A stretch of DNA of 39,777 nucleotides, from positions 1-39,777 of the forward strand of contig JAIOTO010000060.1 of assembly GCA_021106765.1 (NCBI GenBank), written 5' to 3'. Positions within the stretch are counted from its first letter, which is position 1. Each line of letters begins with the position of its first letter. This document shows, in pieces, positions 8,559 to 17,406 of the stretch. The notes under the pieces are model-generated. The model made no database searches. It was not told where the DNA came from and saw nothing but the letters and a program-made list of their open reading frames with translations. Origin of the DNA: Methanosarcinaceae archaeon. Its GTDB lineage: Archaea; Halobacteriota; Methanosarcinia; Methanosarcinales; Methanosarcinaceae. The position numbers were made by a program, and so were the translations under genes.

Positions 8559-9122
8559 ATGTCAGAGCTATTATATATAAGCGGAGGCCCGACTAAGCCA
8601 GAGATCATATCCATCTCATTATCTAAACTTGATTTGTGTATGGCAGATACGTTCTTTGATATCGGGTGTGGCACAGGTGCAGTATCCATTGCTGCAAAAA
8701 CGATAAATCCGAACCTGAAAATATTTGCTGTCGATGCACGTGAGAATGCTATCGAGGTCGCAGCCCGGAACTTTGAGAACTTCAATATTGAGAATGTGAC
8801 CCTTGTTCACGGGGAATCGGCTGAAGTGTTGCAGGAAAAAGCAAATGTCGGAACTATCGATTGTGCATTCGTCGGCGGAACTAAGAATATTGATAACGTA
8901 CTGGAAGTACTGTATCTGAAAAAAGCACGCAACATCGTTGTGAATGCGGTCCGCATAGAAACGGTCGTAGCCGTGATGAACAAGATGAAGGAACTCGGAA
9001 TGTTCAGCGAGGTTGTGCATGTCGCACTCTCACGCGGACATTCCATCACCGGAGAAACAATGTTCAAACCAGAGAATCCCGTATATATCATCGTCGGAAA
9101 ATTACAGAACGGATCACAATAA
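8559..9122 (+). CDS. cbiT: Cobalt-precorrin C15-methyltransferase (decarboxylating) CbiT
   Basis: S-adenosylmethionine enzyme that methylates C15 and removes the C12 acetate carboxyl in the anaerobic corrin pathway (187 aa, usual length for a separate CbiT). The Rossmann methyltransferase motif I is DIGCGTGAVSIA near residue 38, followed by an acidic strand-2 end (VDARENAIE). The N-terminal SGGPTKPEI matches the family substrate-binding loop. It opens the plus-strand cbi operon. cbiE, the C5-methyltransferase partner often fused to it, is not in this window. Confidence 0.93.
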   Translation: MSELLYISGGPTKPEIISISLSKLDLCMADTFFDIGCGTGAVSIAAKTINPNLKIFAVDARENAIEVAARNFENFNIENVTLVHGESAEVLQEKANVGTIDCAFVGGTKNIDNVLEVLYLKKARNIVVNAVRIETVVAVMNKMKELGMFSEVVHVALSRGHSITGETMFKPENPVYIIVGKLQNGSQ

Positions 9123-9145
9123 TAGAATAACAGGAGATATAAAAA

Positions 9146-9772
9146 ATGCTGATAGGAGTAGGACTTGGACCGGGTGACCCGGAACTTCTAACATTGAAAT
9201 CGGTTGAGATCTTGAAGAACAGCGATAAGGTATATGTCCCGGGACGCATGGCGGCGGACCTGGTGGCCCCATATGCCGATGCAGAGGTCCTGGACTTCCC
9301 AATGCTCAGGGACTATGACGTTCTCAATGCCGTCTGGAAAAAGAACGCTGAGATCGTGGCCCAGCATGCCAGGAATGGTACTGTGGCATTCGGTCTTATC
9401 GGAGACCCCAATTTTTTCTCCACATTTTCCCATCTGGCCAAGATCATGAACAAACATTATCCTGATGTGGAGACTTCCACGATCCCGGGGATCAGTTCCA
9501 TCACATCGTTCGCCTCCCGGGCAGATGCCGCAGTGGAAACGTCCTTTGAGGTAAGTGATGGCTCAGAGAAACGATCAAAGATCATCCTCAAGGCAAAACA
9601 ACCAAGAAAGATCATAAACTCGCTTCGTGAAGAAGGTTTCACGGAGTTCATCTTTGCAGAAAGGCTGTTCTCCGATAAGGAAGTAATCATCAAGAACGTG
9701 GACGATATACCCGAACAGGGAAATTATTTCAGTATTGTCTATGCAAGACGACCGTCACTGGGAACTGAGTGA
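9146..9772 (+). CDS. cbiL: Cobalt-factor II C20-methyltransferase CbiL
   Basis: Tetrapyrrole methylase adding the C20 methyl group to cobalt-factor II/precorrin-2 (208 aa). The N-terminal GVGLGPGDPELLTLK is the classic SAM-binding start, and GLIGDPNFFSTF and IPGISSITSFASRA are the further conserved blocks. The CbiL subtype follows from the GLGPGDPELLTLKSV start and the VYVPGR segment. A strong SD (AGGAG) lies 8 bases before the ATG. It sits 23 bp after cbiT. The next gene, cbiF, follows after 65 bp. Confidence 0.92.
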   Translation: MLIGVGLGPGDPELLTLKSVEILKNSDKVYVPGRMAADLVAPYADAEVLDFPMLRDYDVLNAVWKKNAEIVAQHARNGTVAFGLIGDPNFFSTFSHLAKIMNKHYPDVETSTIPGISSITSFASRADAAVETSFEVSDGSEKRSKIILKAKQPRKIINSLREEGFTEFIFAERLFSDKEVIIKNVDDIPEQGNYFSIVYARRPSLGTE

Positions 9773-9837
9773 ACCTGAGTACATAATTTTAGAACATATG
9801 CTGCAAGGAAAAATGATCGAGATAAACGGTGTAAATT

Positions 9838-10569
9838 ATGACCAATAACATGATTACTTTTGTAGGTGCGGGACCAGGTAACCCGAAACTGATCACAGTG
9901 CTGGGACGCGAGTGTCTGGAAGAAGCAGATCTTGTGGTCTATGCAGGTTCCCTTGTCAATCCTGTGGTACTGGATTATTCAAGCGGGGAGAAGATCGATA
10001 GCTATGGAATGACTCTGAATGAGATCACAAAGGTCATGGCAGATGCACTCAAGGCCGGGAAAAAGGTAGTCCGGTTGCATAGTGGTGATCCTTCGCTGTA
10101 CGGTTCTGTCATTGAACAGATGGAAGAACTGAAGAAATATGACATAGACGTAGAGCGGATCCCGGGTGTTTCGTCAGTGTTCGCCACGGCTGCTGCACTC
10201 AATACACAGCTGACCTTAAACGGGGTCTCCGACTCGCTGATCATCACAAGACCAGCTGGAAAGACCCTTGATGAGGATAAGATAAAAGAACTGTCACGGC
10301 ACAATGAGACCATGGCCATTTTCCTGGGTACTCAGAAGATCGAGCAGATCATGGAAAAGGTGGAATATCCAAAGGATACGCCTGTGGCCGTTGTGTTCCA
10401 TGCTTCATGGGATGACCAGCAGGTGATCAAAGGTACTGTGGAGATTATCGCATCAAAGGTCAAAGAGGCAGGGATCAGGCGCTCTGCGATGATCATCATC
10501 GGTGGAGTGGTGGATCCAGTGAACTACAGGAGGTCTCATCTATACGGAGTAGCACAGGAACCGCTGTGA
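9838..10569 (+). CDS. cbiF: Cobalt-precorrin-4 C11-methyltransferase CbiF
   Basis: Tetrapyrrole methylase that methylates C11 before ring contraction products are opened by CbiG (243 aa). Typical blocks are [16 protein letters not shown] at the N-terminus, VYAGSLVNP, the [10 protein letters not shown] loop and the [14 protein letters not shown] segment. These phrases distinguish CbiF/CobM from the other methylases of the pathway. The GTG start of cbiG overlaps the stop by 4 bp (GTGA), indicating translational coupling. Confidence 0.95.
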   Translation: MTNNMITFVGAGPGNPKLITVLGRECLEEADLVVYAGSLVNPVVLDYSSGEKIDSYGMTLNEITKVMADALKAGKKVVRLHSGDPSLYGSVIEQMEELKKYDIDVERIPGVSSVFATAAALNTQLTLNGVSDSLIITRPAGKTLDEDKIKELSRHNETMAIFLGTQKIEQIMEKVEYPKDTPVAVVFHASWDDQQVIKGTVEIIASKVKEAGIRRSAMIIIGGVVDPVNYRRSHLYGVAQEPL

Positions 10570-11426
10570 TCACGTTCGAGAGGAATCTGCCAAATGCCAG
10601 GCGGCTCGGTGAGCATCTGGATGCCGATGTGATCATATATCATAAAGGAATATTCAGAGAAGCCTTCGAGAAATACGATGCCATCGTGGCCATGTTCGCC
10701 ACTGGTATTGTGGTGAGGGATATTGCTCCCCTGTTGAAGGATAAATGGACCGATCCGGCAATGGTGGTCGTGGACTCGAAGCTTGATTTTGCCATTGCCC
10801 TGCTGGGTGGGCATCACGGTGCAAACGAACTCGTACGGAAGATAGCACAACTGGGCACAGTACCGGTGATCACCACCGCCACCGAGGTGCATGACCGCAA
10901 CTCAGTGGAGGGCATAGCTGCAAAGCTTGGATGTGATATCGTCAACAAGGAATCCACCCGGGACGTTAACTGTGCCCTGCTGGAGCAGGACGTGGAAGTG
11001 CTGAGGATCAAAGGACCGAAGGTGGTTGTCGTGGACAATGACGTATCGGTACTAACCAAGGATAGAAGGCGAATTATCATTGGTATCGGTGCCCGACGCG
11101 GTGTCACCGCTGATGAGACGATCGAGGCGATCGAGGCTGCACTGGAAGAGATCGGTGCCAGTAGGAGTGACGTGGACATGCTGACATCTGCTAAAATGAA
11201 AGAGAATGAGACGGGACTCATAGAAGCAGCCAAATGTCTGGGTCTTGACATACAATTCATTCCGCACGAAGTGCTCAACCGCTTCGACGGTCCATCTGAA
11301 TCCCAGGCAAGGCGGTTTGGCCTGAAAGGTGTTGCTGAACCATCCGCACTGGCCCTATCTGACAATAACAATCTGATAATGAAAAAGAAAGTTTATGGAA
11401 GGATCACAATTGCAATCGCAGAATAA
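10566..11426 (+). CDS. cbiG: Cobalt-precorrin-5A hydrolase CbiG
   Basis: Opens the delta-lactone of cobalt-precorrin-5A and releases acetaldehyde in the anaerobic corrin pathway (286 aa). The N-terminal half carries [18 protein letters not shown] and the [14 protein letters not shown] block. The C-terminal CbiG domain begins at [18 protein letters not shown] near residue 178 and continues through [15 protein letters not shown]. The GTG start at 10566 overlaps the cbiF stop by 4 bp. The 3' end overlaps cbiH by 32 bp. The gene is shorter than some bacterial CbiG proteins but has both conserved regions. Confidence 0.93.
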   Translation: MITFERNLPNARRLGEHLDADVIIYHKGIFREAFEKYDAIVAMFATGIVVRDIAPLLKDKWTDPAMVVVDSKLDFAIALLGGHHGANELVRKIAQLGTVPVITTATEVHDRNSVEGIAAKLGCDIVNKESTRDVNCALLEQDVEVLRIKGPKVVVVDNDVSVLTKDRRRIIIGIGARRGVTADETIEAIEAALEEIGASRSDVDMLTSAKMKENETGLIEAAKCLGLDIQFIPHEVLNRFDGPSESQARRFGLKGVAEPSALALSDNNNLIMKKKVYGRITIAIAE

Positions 11427-12189
11427 AGGAAAATTGTATATCATCGGCATTGGGCCGGGATCTGTGGAACAGATGACTGTAAAAGCCAGGGATGTGGTAC
11501 TCGAATCCGATTACATCGTCGGGAACGGGACATATCTGGACCAGATAGAGAGTCTGTTAGGTGAACAGGAGATCATACGCAGTACCATGGGAAAAGAAGT
11601 TGATCGAGCTAAAAAGGCGGTCGAACTGGCAGCGGATAAAACGGTTTCCATGGTCAGTGGCGGAGATGCGAACGTCTATGGGATGGCAGGCCTTGTACTG
11701 GAAGTTGCCGAGCATCAGGATCTGGATGTGGATATAGAGGTTCTACCTGGTGTTACAGCCATCACCGCCGGTGCAAGCGTACTGGGTGCACCCATTGTCA
11801 ATGACTTTGCGGTGATCAGCCTCAGTGATCTGCTGACACCCTGGGAAGTTATCGAGAAAAGGCTGGATGCAGCAGCTTCGGCTGACTTCATTATATCCCT
11901 TTACAACCCGAAAAGCCGACAGCGTCACTCTAATTTCTCAAGGGCCATCGAGGTCATACGCAAGCACAGGGATAGTTCTGTGCCTGTGGGTCTTGTCAAG
12001 AATGCCCTTCGTGGCGAGGCACAGGAGCATGTGGTCACGACCCTGGGCAGGGTACTGGAAGATTATGATGACTGGGTGGACATGCGGACCACCATACTGA
12101 TCACCAGCAGTGTATCCCGGATATGGAAGAAGGGAGACGTCGAACGCATTATCACTCCAAGGGGGTATCAAAACAAATATGACTACTGA
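11395..12189 (+). CDS. cbiH: Cobalt-precorrin-3 C17-methyltransferase CbiH
   Basis: Ring-contracting tetrapyrrole methylase of the anaerobic pathway (264 aa). Key blocks: IIGIGPGSVEQMTVKA, VGNGTYLDQI, VSGGDANVYGMAG, LPGVTAITAGASVLG, and SLYNPKSRQR, which is typical of CbiH/CobJ. The ATG at 11395 gives a 32-bp overlap with cbiG. A TTG at 11434 just before the conserved core is a less likely alternative because its SD-like AGGA is only a few bases away. The stop overlaps the start of cbiC. Confidence 0.93.
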   Translation: MEGSQLQSQNKGKLYIIGIGPGSVEQMTVKARDVVLESDYIVGNGTYLDQIESLLGEQEIIRSTMGKEVDRAKKAVELAADKTVSMVSGGDANVYGMAGLVLEVAEHQDLDVDIEVLPGVTAITAGASVLGAPIVNDFAVISLSDLLTPWEVIEKRLDAAASADFIISLYNPKSRQRHSNFSRAIEVIRKHRDSSVPVGLVKNALRGEAQEHVVTTLGRVLEDYDDWVDMRTTILITSSVSRIWKKGDVERIITPRGYQNKYDY

Positions 12190-12901
12190 TAATATAAAAA
12201 CCACGAAAATAAGTGAGGATATCCCTGAACTCGAAGAGCTTGTCGAAATGACCACTGAGATCGACCCGGAACTTGTCGAACTATGTACCGACCTGGGTGC
12301 ACAGACCGATGAGGCAAAGGCCATCTACATGACAAGCCGTCGGATCGCCAGCAAACTCGTAGGGGATGATTCATCACAGGGACGTGTCAGACAGCGGTGC
12401 ATGATCTCCACCGGCGATCCAAATGTCGCTGATATCATGCGGTTCAAGCATGATCCCATCGATGCAGGGATCGAAGCCATCAAGAACGGTGCACCGATCT
12501 TTGTGGATATCAATATGGTCAAAGCAGGTATCACCAAGAAAGGCCATAACTGTGAGATAATCTGTGTACTGGATCAGGATAAGGATGCCGAAACAGCACA
12601 CAAGTACGGCATCACACGAACCGCAGCCGGGTTTCTGAATTCCAGGGACCAACTGGATGGTGCCATTGTTGCAATTGGTAACGCTCCCTCCGCTGCCCTG
12701 GCTGTGTGCCGAATGATCGAACATGGGATCAGGCCTGCACTAATCGTGGGCACGCCTGTAGGTTTTGTAAACTCTGCTGAATCCAAGGAAGTTGTGAGGA
12801 AGATGGATGTACCGTCCATTACCTGCGTGGGAACCCGTGGCGGCACACCCATTGCAGTGGCGTGTGTCAACGAGCTGGTAGCTATTGCAAATGAAAAGTG
12901 A
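12179..12901 (+). CDS. cbiC: Cobalt-precorrin-8 methylmutase CbiC
   Basis: Moves the C11 methyl group to C12, giving cobyrinate (240 aa). The core shows the MTSRRIASKLVGD segment, STGDPNVADIMRF, the VDINMVKAGI block and the GNAPSAALAVCRMIE stretch, ending in GTRGGTPIAVA. I place the start at the ATG at 12179 rather than an in-frame upstream codon at 12110, because AAGGGGG lies 12 bases upstream and the upstream start would overlap cbiH by 80 bp. Last recognisable gene of the cbi operon. cbiD, cbiE, cbiJ, cbiA and the chelatase are not seen here. Confidence 0.94.
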   Translation: MTTDNIKTTKISEDIPELEELVEMTTEIDPELVELCTDLGAQTDEAKAIYMTSRRIASKLVGDDSSQGRVRQRCMISTGDPNVADIMRFKHDPIDAGIEAIKNGAPIFVDINMVKAGITKKGHNCEIICVLDQDKDAETAHKYGITRTAAGFLNSRDQLDGAIVAIGNAPSAALAVCRMIEHGIRPALIVGTPVGFVNSAESKEVVRKMDVPSITCVGTRGGTPIAVACVNELVAIANEK

Positions 12902-12904
12902 AGC

Positions 12905-12935
12905 GTGAGTATTATCCTCACACTTTACTGTTCTT
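12905..12935 (+). terminator. Weak hairpin with T-rich tail after cbiC
   Basis: GTGAG (12905-12909) and CTCAC (12917-12921) can pair around a 7-base loop, and a T-rich tract follows. It is placed correctly to end the cbi transcript but the stem is short. Confidence 0.35.
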
Positions 12936-13077
12936 TATTTCACTTCATTTTATTTCATCGTCCAACTCACGTTCCGTACCAAATTTTAGCGATAGTATCT
13001 TGTGTGATCCTTTTTTCAAACAGGGATATCCTGGAGACATTACACCTTTAAACAATAAAATCAAAAGCTGGAATAGT

Positions 13078-13422
13078 ATGGCACGCAAACTCGATGAAAA
13101 AGACATAAGATTAATAAAAAAACTTGCTCCTGAATGCATTGATCTGGAATGCAGCAGTTCCGGATTTAATTTTAAGTCCATTCTTCCTCCGGTTGCAAAT
13201 CATTTTTCAAAAGATCTACCCGATTTTTTCAGTAGATTAAAGAAGCTTTCAGATAGTGATTTGGAATATTTATTCGACCTTATACAAGAAGGAAAGGAAA
13301 GCCTTGGTTGCCTGAGACCGGATTATGCCGGAGCTGTCCAGAAAGTTGTGGCAGCAAGGGTGGGTGATGAGGAGGCGAATGAGATCATCAGGATCTACAC
13401 CAGTAACGATGCCTGTGAATAA
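13078..13422 (+). CDS. Small conserved-looking protein of unknown function
   Basis: A 114-aa soluble protein with no signal peptide or membrane helix. The open frame runs further upstream, but the region before the ATG at 13078 reads as non-coding low-complexity sequence, and a GGA lies 5 bases before this ATG. The N-terminal half has the segment KKLAPECIDLECSSSG and then SILPPVANHFSKD. The C-terminal half is helical with an LSDSDLEYLFDLIQEGKESL stretch and three Cys overall. The wording looks like a conserved methanogen family, possibly metal- or cofactor-related, but I cannot name it. It lies between the cbi operon and thiM, all on the plus strand. Confidence 0.7.
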   Translation: MARKLDEKDIRLIKKLAPECIDLECSSSGFNFKSILPPVANHFSKDLPDFFSRLKKLSDSDLEYLFDLIQEGKESLGCLRPDYAGAVQKVVAARVGDEEANEIIRIYTSNDACE

Positions 13423-13635
13423 GCCACAGGATCTGCAAAAATATATCCATGATACCGATGTGACCATTCCTCAGTATCATTTCTTTATTTATCCCGACAG
13501 ACTGCAACAAATGAATTACTGTCGTGTTTGTCGATATCTCTGGTTTGCTCAGCGTAAGCTTTATAAGATTTCATGTAATCGCATATTCACGAATGTGATA
13601 TCTCCATTTTTAAAATAACTTCCCGGAGGAATACA

Positions 13636-14421
13636 ATGAAGGATGCATTAAAAGTAATGAGAGAGAAAAAACCATTGGTACATCACATCACTAATTGGGT
13701 GACAATTTATGATTGTGCGAATATGACAAGGACCTTTGGTGCGCTCCCTGTAATGGCCCATGCAGTCGAAGAATGTGCCGACATGACCAAAATCTCATCT
13801 GCCCTTGTACTCAATATCGGGACCCTGACATCTGAACTCATCGATGCTATGATCATTTCGGCAACTGCTGCAAATGAAAAGAAAATACCGGTGGTTCTTG
13901 ACATAGTAGGTGTTGGTGCAACAACTTTCAGGGATGATATGGCCGCAAAGATCCTTGACAGCGTTCATGTCGATATCATTAAAGGCAATTATTCCGAGAT
14001 CGCAAAAATGGCAGGTAAAAATGCCGAAACAAAAGGAGTTGAAGCGACTTCTATCAATGATGATGCCGGACAGATCGCAAAAGAAATGGCAAGATCAAGG
14101 TCATGTACAGTTGTAATGACCGGAAAAAACGATATAATAAGTGACGGAAAAAGAATATTTATAGTAAAGAACGGCCATGAGGATATGGGGTCAATTGTTG
14201 GCACCGGCTGCATGGCTGCATCAATAATTGGTTCATTTGCAGCTCTTAATAACGACTATTGTGACGCAGCGATAGATGCTTTATGCTCCTTTGGGATCGC
14301 CGGAGAACTTGCGGCTGAAAGATCAAACGGTAGCGGAAGTTTCAAGATGCATCTATACGATGAGGTATCCCGGCTTTCAGATGAGAAAGTAAAAAACATG
14401 ATGAATGTCGAAAAGTATTGA
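13636..14421 (+). CDS. thiM: Hydroxyethylthiazole kinase ThiM
   Basis: Phosphorylates 4-methyl-5-(2-hydroxyethyl)thiazole for thiamine synthesis or salvage (261 aa, standard length). Family blocks: [17 protein letters not shown] at the N-terminus, [21 protein letters not shown], the [13 protein letters not shown] segment and the anion-hole and catalytic Cys motif [12 protein letters not shown] strong SD (GGAGG) lies 8 bases before the ATG, and a TATA-like TTTATAAG near 13560 could be its promoter. Base composition of thiM, thiE and the preceding small gene looks lower in G+C than the flanking cbi and hisS regions. Confidence 0.95.
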   Translation: MKDALKVMREKKPLVHHITNWVTIYDCANMTRTFGALPVMAHAVEECADMTKISSALVLNIGTLTSELIDAMIISATAANEKKIPVVLDIVGVGATTFRDDMAAKILDSVHVDIIKGNYSEIAKMAGKNAETKGVEATSINDDAGQIAKEMARSRSCTVVMTGKNDIISDGKRIFIVKNGHEDMGSIVGTGCMAASIIGSFAALNNDYCDAAIDALCSFGIAGELAAERSNGSGSFKMHLYDEVSRLSDEKVKNMMNVEKY

Positions 14422-14456
14422 TCTCTGGAGTATATTGATCAAATGGTTGAATAGAT

Positions 14457-15110
14457 ATGAACCAAAGAAAATCCTTGCTGGAACAGATCGACTTCTATCT
14501 TGTGACTGATTCAGAGCTCTCAAAAAACGGAACTCTATCCGATGTAAAGTGCGCAGTGGGAGCAGGATGCAAGATCGTTCAGTACCGGGAGAAAAACAAG
14601 ACTACAAAGAAGATGATCAGTGAAGCAATTGAGATCAGGAAGATTTGTGGTGATAATTCCATATTTTTGATCAATGACCATATTGATGTTGCCCATGCGG
14701 TTGATGCTGATGGAGTACACATTGGTCAGGATGATATGCCAATTAATACTGCAAGAGAACTTCTTGGTGATGATAAGATAATCGGTCTCACTGTTCATAC
14801 CATTAATGAAGCAATTGAGGCCGAAAGAAACGGTGCTGATTACGTAGGCCTTGGTCCCATATACAATACTGCTACTAAAAAGGATGCAGGAAATGGCATT
14901 GGTCCCGAAATGATAGGTGATGTTAAAAACATGATAGGGATCCCTATCGTTGCTATCGGGGGAATAAACAAAGTAAACTGCATGGATGTAATTAAAAACG
15001 GTGCTGACAGTCTGGTTGCAATTTCTGCAATCGTATGTAGTGATGATGTTAAAAGGGAAACAAACGATTTTATCGATATTATACAGGAAATAAAGCAATG
15101 TTCGATTTGA
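14457..15110 (+). CDS. thiE: Thiamine-phosphate synthase ThiE
   Basis: Condenses HMP-diphosphate with thiazole phosphate to thiamine phosphate (217 aa TIM barrel). The blocks [15 protein letters not shown] (diphosphate-binding Arg), [47 protein letters not shown] and IPIVAIGGI all match the family in order. It follows thiM by 35 bp and is presumably cotranscribed, giving a thiazole-salvage module. thiD and thiC are not in this window, so the pyrimidine half must come from elsewhere. Confidence 0.95.
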   Translation: MNQRKSLLEQIDFYLVTDSELSKNGTLSDVKCAVGAGCKIVQYREKNKTTKKMISEAIEIRKICGDNSIFLINDHIDVAHAVDADGVHIGQDDMPINTARELLGDDKIIGLTVHTINEAIEAERNGADYVGLGPIYNTATKKDAGNGIGPEMIGDVKNMIGIPIVAIGGINKVNCMDVIKNGADSLVAISAIVCSDDVKRETNDFIDIIQEIKQCSI

Positions 15111-15139
15111 GATCCCGGTTGCTTTGACCCTTATATGAA

Positions 15140-15241
15140 GTGATATATCGAAAACAGGGAATCACGGAACTTATGCAGATAAATAGGATCGGCACAAGCC
15201 TGGGCCAGATGATCAAGACGATGTTTACGGAACACAACTGA
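15140..15241 (+). other. Possible short ORF or gene remnant
   Basis: A frame opening just after a stop reads as 33 codons from a GTG, ending in TGA, with the phrase GITELMQINRIGTSLGQMIK. It looks like real protein more than random sequence, but there is no SD and no long frame, so it may be the tail of a decayed gene. It lies in the convergent gap between thiE and ccdA. Confidence 0.2.
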
Positions 15242-15252
15242 TCAGCTTGATC

Positions 15253-15900
15253 TTACAACATGGCTATCAGTGGACTCGTGTATACCATCCAAATACCAAC
15301 TGCGACCAATGCCACTCCCGCGATCTTTTTGATCACAACATCATATCGGGACACCGTACCCAGCCTCGCAGACGAGAAGCTCGCCGAATAGGCGACCAGC
15401 AGCATAGGGATAGCAAAACCCAGTGAATAAATGAAGAGCATCAGGGCACCGTAGACAATATCACCCTCAACGGCCACCAGAGTAAGGATTGCACCAAGTA
15501 TGGGCCCTACACATGGCATCCATATGACCCCAAGAGAGAGGCCAAGCAACAGGCCACCGAGCAGTCCTTTGCCGCCCACATTCAAATTGGACAGGGTGGA
15601 CAGGAATCGGGGCATACCAAGTTCAAAAATAAGGGATATTCCCAGTATAATGATCACGCCGGCGGCGATAATGCTTAAATAGGCAAAGTACTGACGGAAG
15701 ACCGATCCAACCATAGATGTGGCGATCCCCATTGTGGTAAAGGAGATGGATAGACCGACAACGATGGCCAGCGGTCTGAGAGACCCTTTTTCAGTGGAAT
15801 AAGCAAGTATTGCCGGAAGCAGGGGAAGGACGCAGGGAGAGAACACGCTGATGATACCTGCTACAAAGGCTGCTATCGGGGATACTCCTGTAAGATCCAT
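15253..15900 (-). CDS. ccdA: CcdA-type thiol-disulfide membrane transporter
   Basis: A 215-aa, six-helix protein of the DsbD/CcdA family that passes reducing equivalents from cytoplasmic thioredoxin to the outside. The redox Cys pair sits in the two symmetry-related motifs SPCVLPLLP (C23) and MPCVGPILG (C130). It follows the thioredoxin-like lipoprotein gene by 25 bp in the same direction, a pairing that makes functional sense: CcdA would keep the exported CPPC protein reduced. In other organisms such pairs support cytochrome c maturation or repair of oxidised surface proteins. No cytochrome gene is seen here. Confidence 0.93.
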   Translation of the reverse strand: MDLTGVSPIAAFVAGIISVFSPCVLPLLPAILAYSTEKGSLRPLAIVVGLSISFTTMGIATSMVGSVFRQYFAYLSIIAAGVIIILGISLIFELGMPRFLSTLSNLNVGGKGLLGGLLLGLSLGVIWMPCVGPILGAILTLVAVEGDIVYGALMLFIYSLGFAIPMLLVAYSASFSSARLGTVSRYDVVIKKIAGVALVAVGIWMVYTSPLIAML

Positions 15901-15925
15901 TACTTTTCCTCAACAAATCAGTCAG

Positions 15926-16414
15926 TCATTCAATATTCGAATGGTTTGCTCTCATATCTATGGCATGGTCAAGTGTTGTTGCCAGGATCTGCTTATTTGT
16001 TAATCCCAGAAAACGTACACGTTCTCGGGTGTTATCTGTGATACCATCCAGTCCCATGTATACATATTGTCCGTCTTTCTGATCTACGATCACACAGGAA
16101 TCAGGAATGGAATAAACATTGAAGAAACTCGCCAGTTCCGGACTGGTATCAGTGTCAATATGCATCACAGCCACCTGGCCTTCATATTCCTCTACAAGGG
16201 CATCAATAATTGGCTCCTGCTTCTGACAAGGTGGACACCATTCTGCACCGATCTTGAGCAGTACGGGTCCCTTTTCAAGAGAGTCATTTATCTGTTGCAT
16301 ATCAGTTACCGAGGTTGAAAGACCCTCACTACCGGTCTCCGTAGCACTCATGTCACTAACACAACCACTTGCTAATACACCAAAAATGATAACTAGAACA
16401 ATTAATATCTTCAT
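15926..16414 (-). CDS. Thioredoxin-fold lipoprotein
   Basis: A 162-aa exported thioredoxin-like protein. The start is set at the ATG at 16414, which gives a proper signal peptide ending in the lipobox LASGC (C18) and has AGGTG upstream. An upstream in-frame codon at 16453 would bury the signal. After a Ser/Thr-rich linker the thioredoxin domain shows the active site WCPPC (C60 and C63) and the cis-Pro region YSIPDSCVI. It precedes ccdA in the same unit, so it is the probable partner receiving electrons outside the membrane. The target may be a cytochrome-c-type or other secreted disulfide protein. Confidence 0.88.
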   Translation of the reverse strand: MKILIVLVIIFGVLASGCVSDMSATETGSEGLSTSVTDMQQINDSLEKGPVLLKIGAEWCPPCQKQEPIIDALVEEYEGQVAVMHIDTDTSPELASFFNVYSIPDSCVIVDQKDGQYVYMGLDGITDNTRERVRFLGLTNKQILATTLDHAIDMRANHSNIE

Positions 16415-16584
16415 TGATCCAAACACCTTTTCTGCCCAAATTGGGCCTAACATGATTTAAAGGTTATGCATGGTTTGTGGATATAACCACAAAACCATAT
16501 GGGATAAATGTACCATGCGATCATATCATAGCGGAAGGTCATAGTATCCAATTCCGCAACAAATTGGAATATGATATGCTAACT

Positions 16585-17268
16585 TCAGGATCGAGGGGTT
16601 ATGCGCCATTTCAGGAGAATCCCATTATCCATTCTTTCAGCCGATAGAAGATCCAGTCCCAGTAACTCATCCTCGCCAAAACCAGTACCATCCACAAGTG
16701 TTGGTGCACCAACGCCACCGATTATCAGGTTCCCGACGAATGTATATATCTCATCCACCAAACTGTGCGACAGCAATCCCCAATTAAGGGTAGCACCACC
16801 TTCGACCATAAGACGATCAATACCCATGTTCTTCAATTGATGTACAAGTTCCTCAAGATCAACGCGGTCCTCACCAGCAACCATGATCTCTGCCTTCTGA
16901 CGGAGAGACGCCACACAGCCGTGTGGGGCTGCCTTTGAGACAGCGATCAGTATCCTGCCACTGCCCTTATCAAAGATACTGGCATCAAGTGGGGTCCTTG
17001 CATGGCTGTCCACAACGATCCTGAAAGGATCCTCGTTCATTCCATTATTTCTGCGGGTAGTCCGGCGTACATTGGACTTTACTGTCAGGCTCGGATCATC
17101 CGCAAGAACAGTACCGATACCTACCAGCACGGCATCAGACGTTGCCCGAAGCTCATCCATACGATCAAAATCCACATTACCGGATACCCGGACCTGTTTT
17201 CTCTGCTTCGTTGAGATCTTTCCGTCCGCAGACATCGCTGAATTTATAAAAATGAATGGTCTGTCCAT
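16585..17268 (-). CDS. arfC: 2,5-diamino-6-ribosylamino-4(3H)-pyrimidinone 5'-phosphate reductase
   Basis: Archaeal RibD-C type reductase (227 aa) that reduces the ribosyl side chain early in riboflavin and coenzyme F420 synthesis, using NAD(P)H. Family marks are INSAMSADGKIS at the N-terminus, SDAVLVGIGTVLADDPSL, the RIVVDSHART segment, and MVEGGATLNWGLL with the conserved Glu-Gly-Gly. The length is normal for the archaeal stand-alone enzyme, which lacks the bacterial deaminase half. The ATG has AGGTT upstream, and a TATA-like block lies near 17290-17300. Monocistronic by its spacing: 138 bp separates it from the CBS gene upstream and 170 bp from the next gene. Confidence 0.93.
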   Translation of the reverse strand: MDRPFIFINSAMSADGKISTKQRKQVRVSGNVDFDRMDELRATSDAVLVGIGTVLADDPSLTVKSNVRRTTRRNNGMNEDPFRIVVDSHARTPLDASIFDKGSGRILIAVSKAAPHGCVASLRQKAEIMVAGEDRVDLEELVHQLKNMGIDRLMVEGGATLNWGLLSHSLVDEIYTFVGNLIIGGVGAPTLVDGTGFGEDELLGLDLLSAERMDNGILLKWRITPRS

Positions 17269-17406
17269 GCTATGAACCTACATCCCGAAATATGTATACA
17301 GATATATTACAGGGATCAAGGAAACCATCTATATTTCCAGTCCCTGGCAGATATGTGGAGACGAACAGGGATCAGGCCTGTCGCATCCATGCCCATCTTA
17401 GAAATA

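Noticed and set aside
10814-11371. 185-codon minus-strand frame over cbiG
   Set aside because: Ser/Thr-rich translation typical of an antisense frame. cbiG on the other strand has conserved blocks and coupled overlaps.
12110-12178. Upstream start for cbiC at 12110
   Set aside because: It would overlap cbiH by 80 bp and add residues without family match. The ATG at 12179 has a good SD (AAGGGGG).
13325-13618. 97-codon frame between the small hypothetical gene and thiM
   Set aside because: It overlaps the end of the hypothetical gene in another frame, has no SD and no recognisable protein pattern. The thiM promoter probably lies within it.
13423-13635. TPP riboswitch upstream of thiM
   Set aside because: The conserved CTGAGA and ACCTGAT-type boxes are not present in the spacer. 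Only a TATA-like block and a strong SD are seen.
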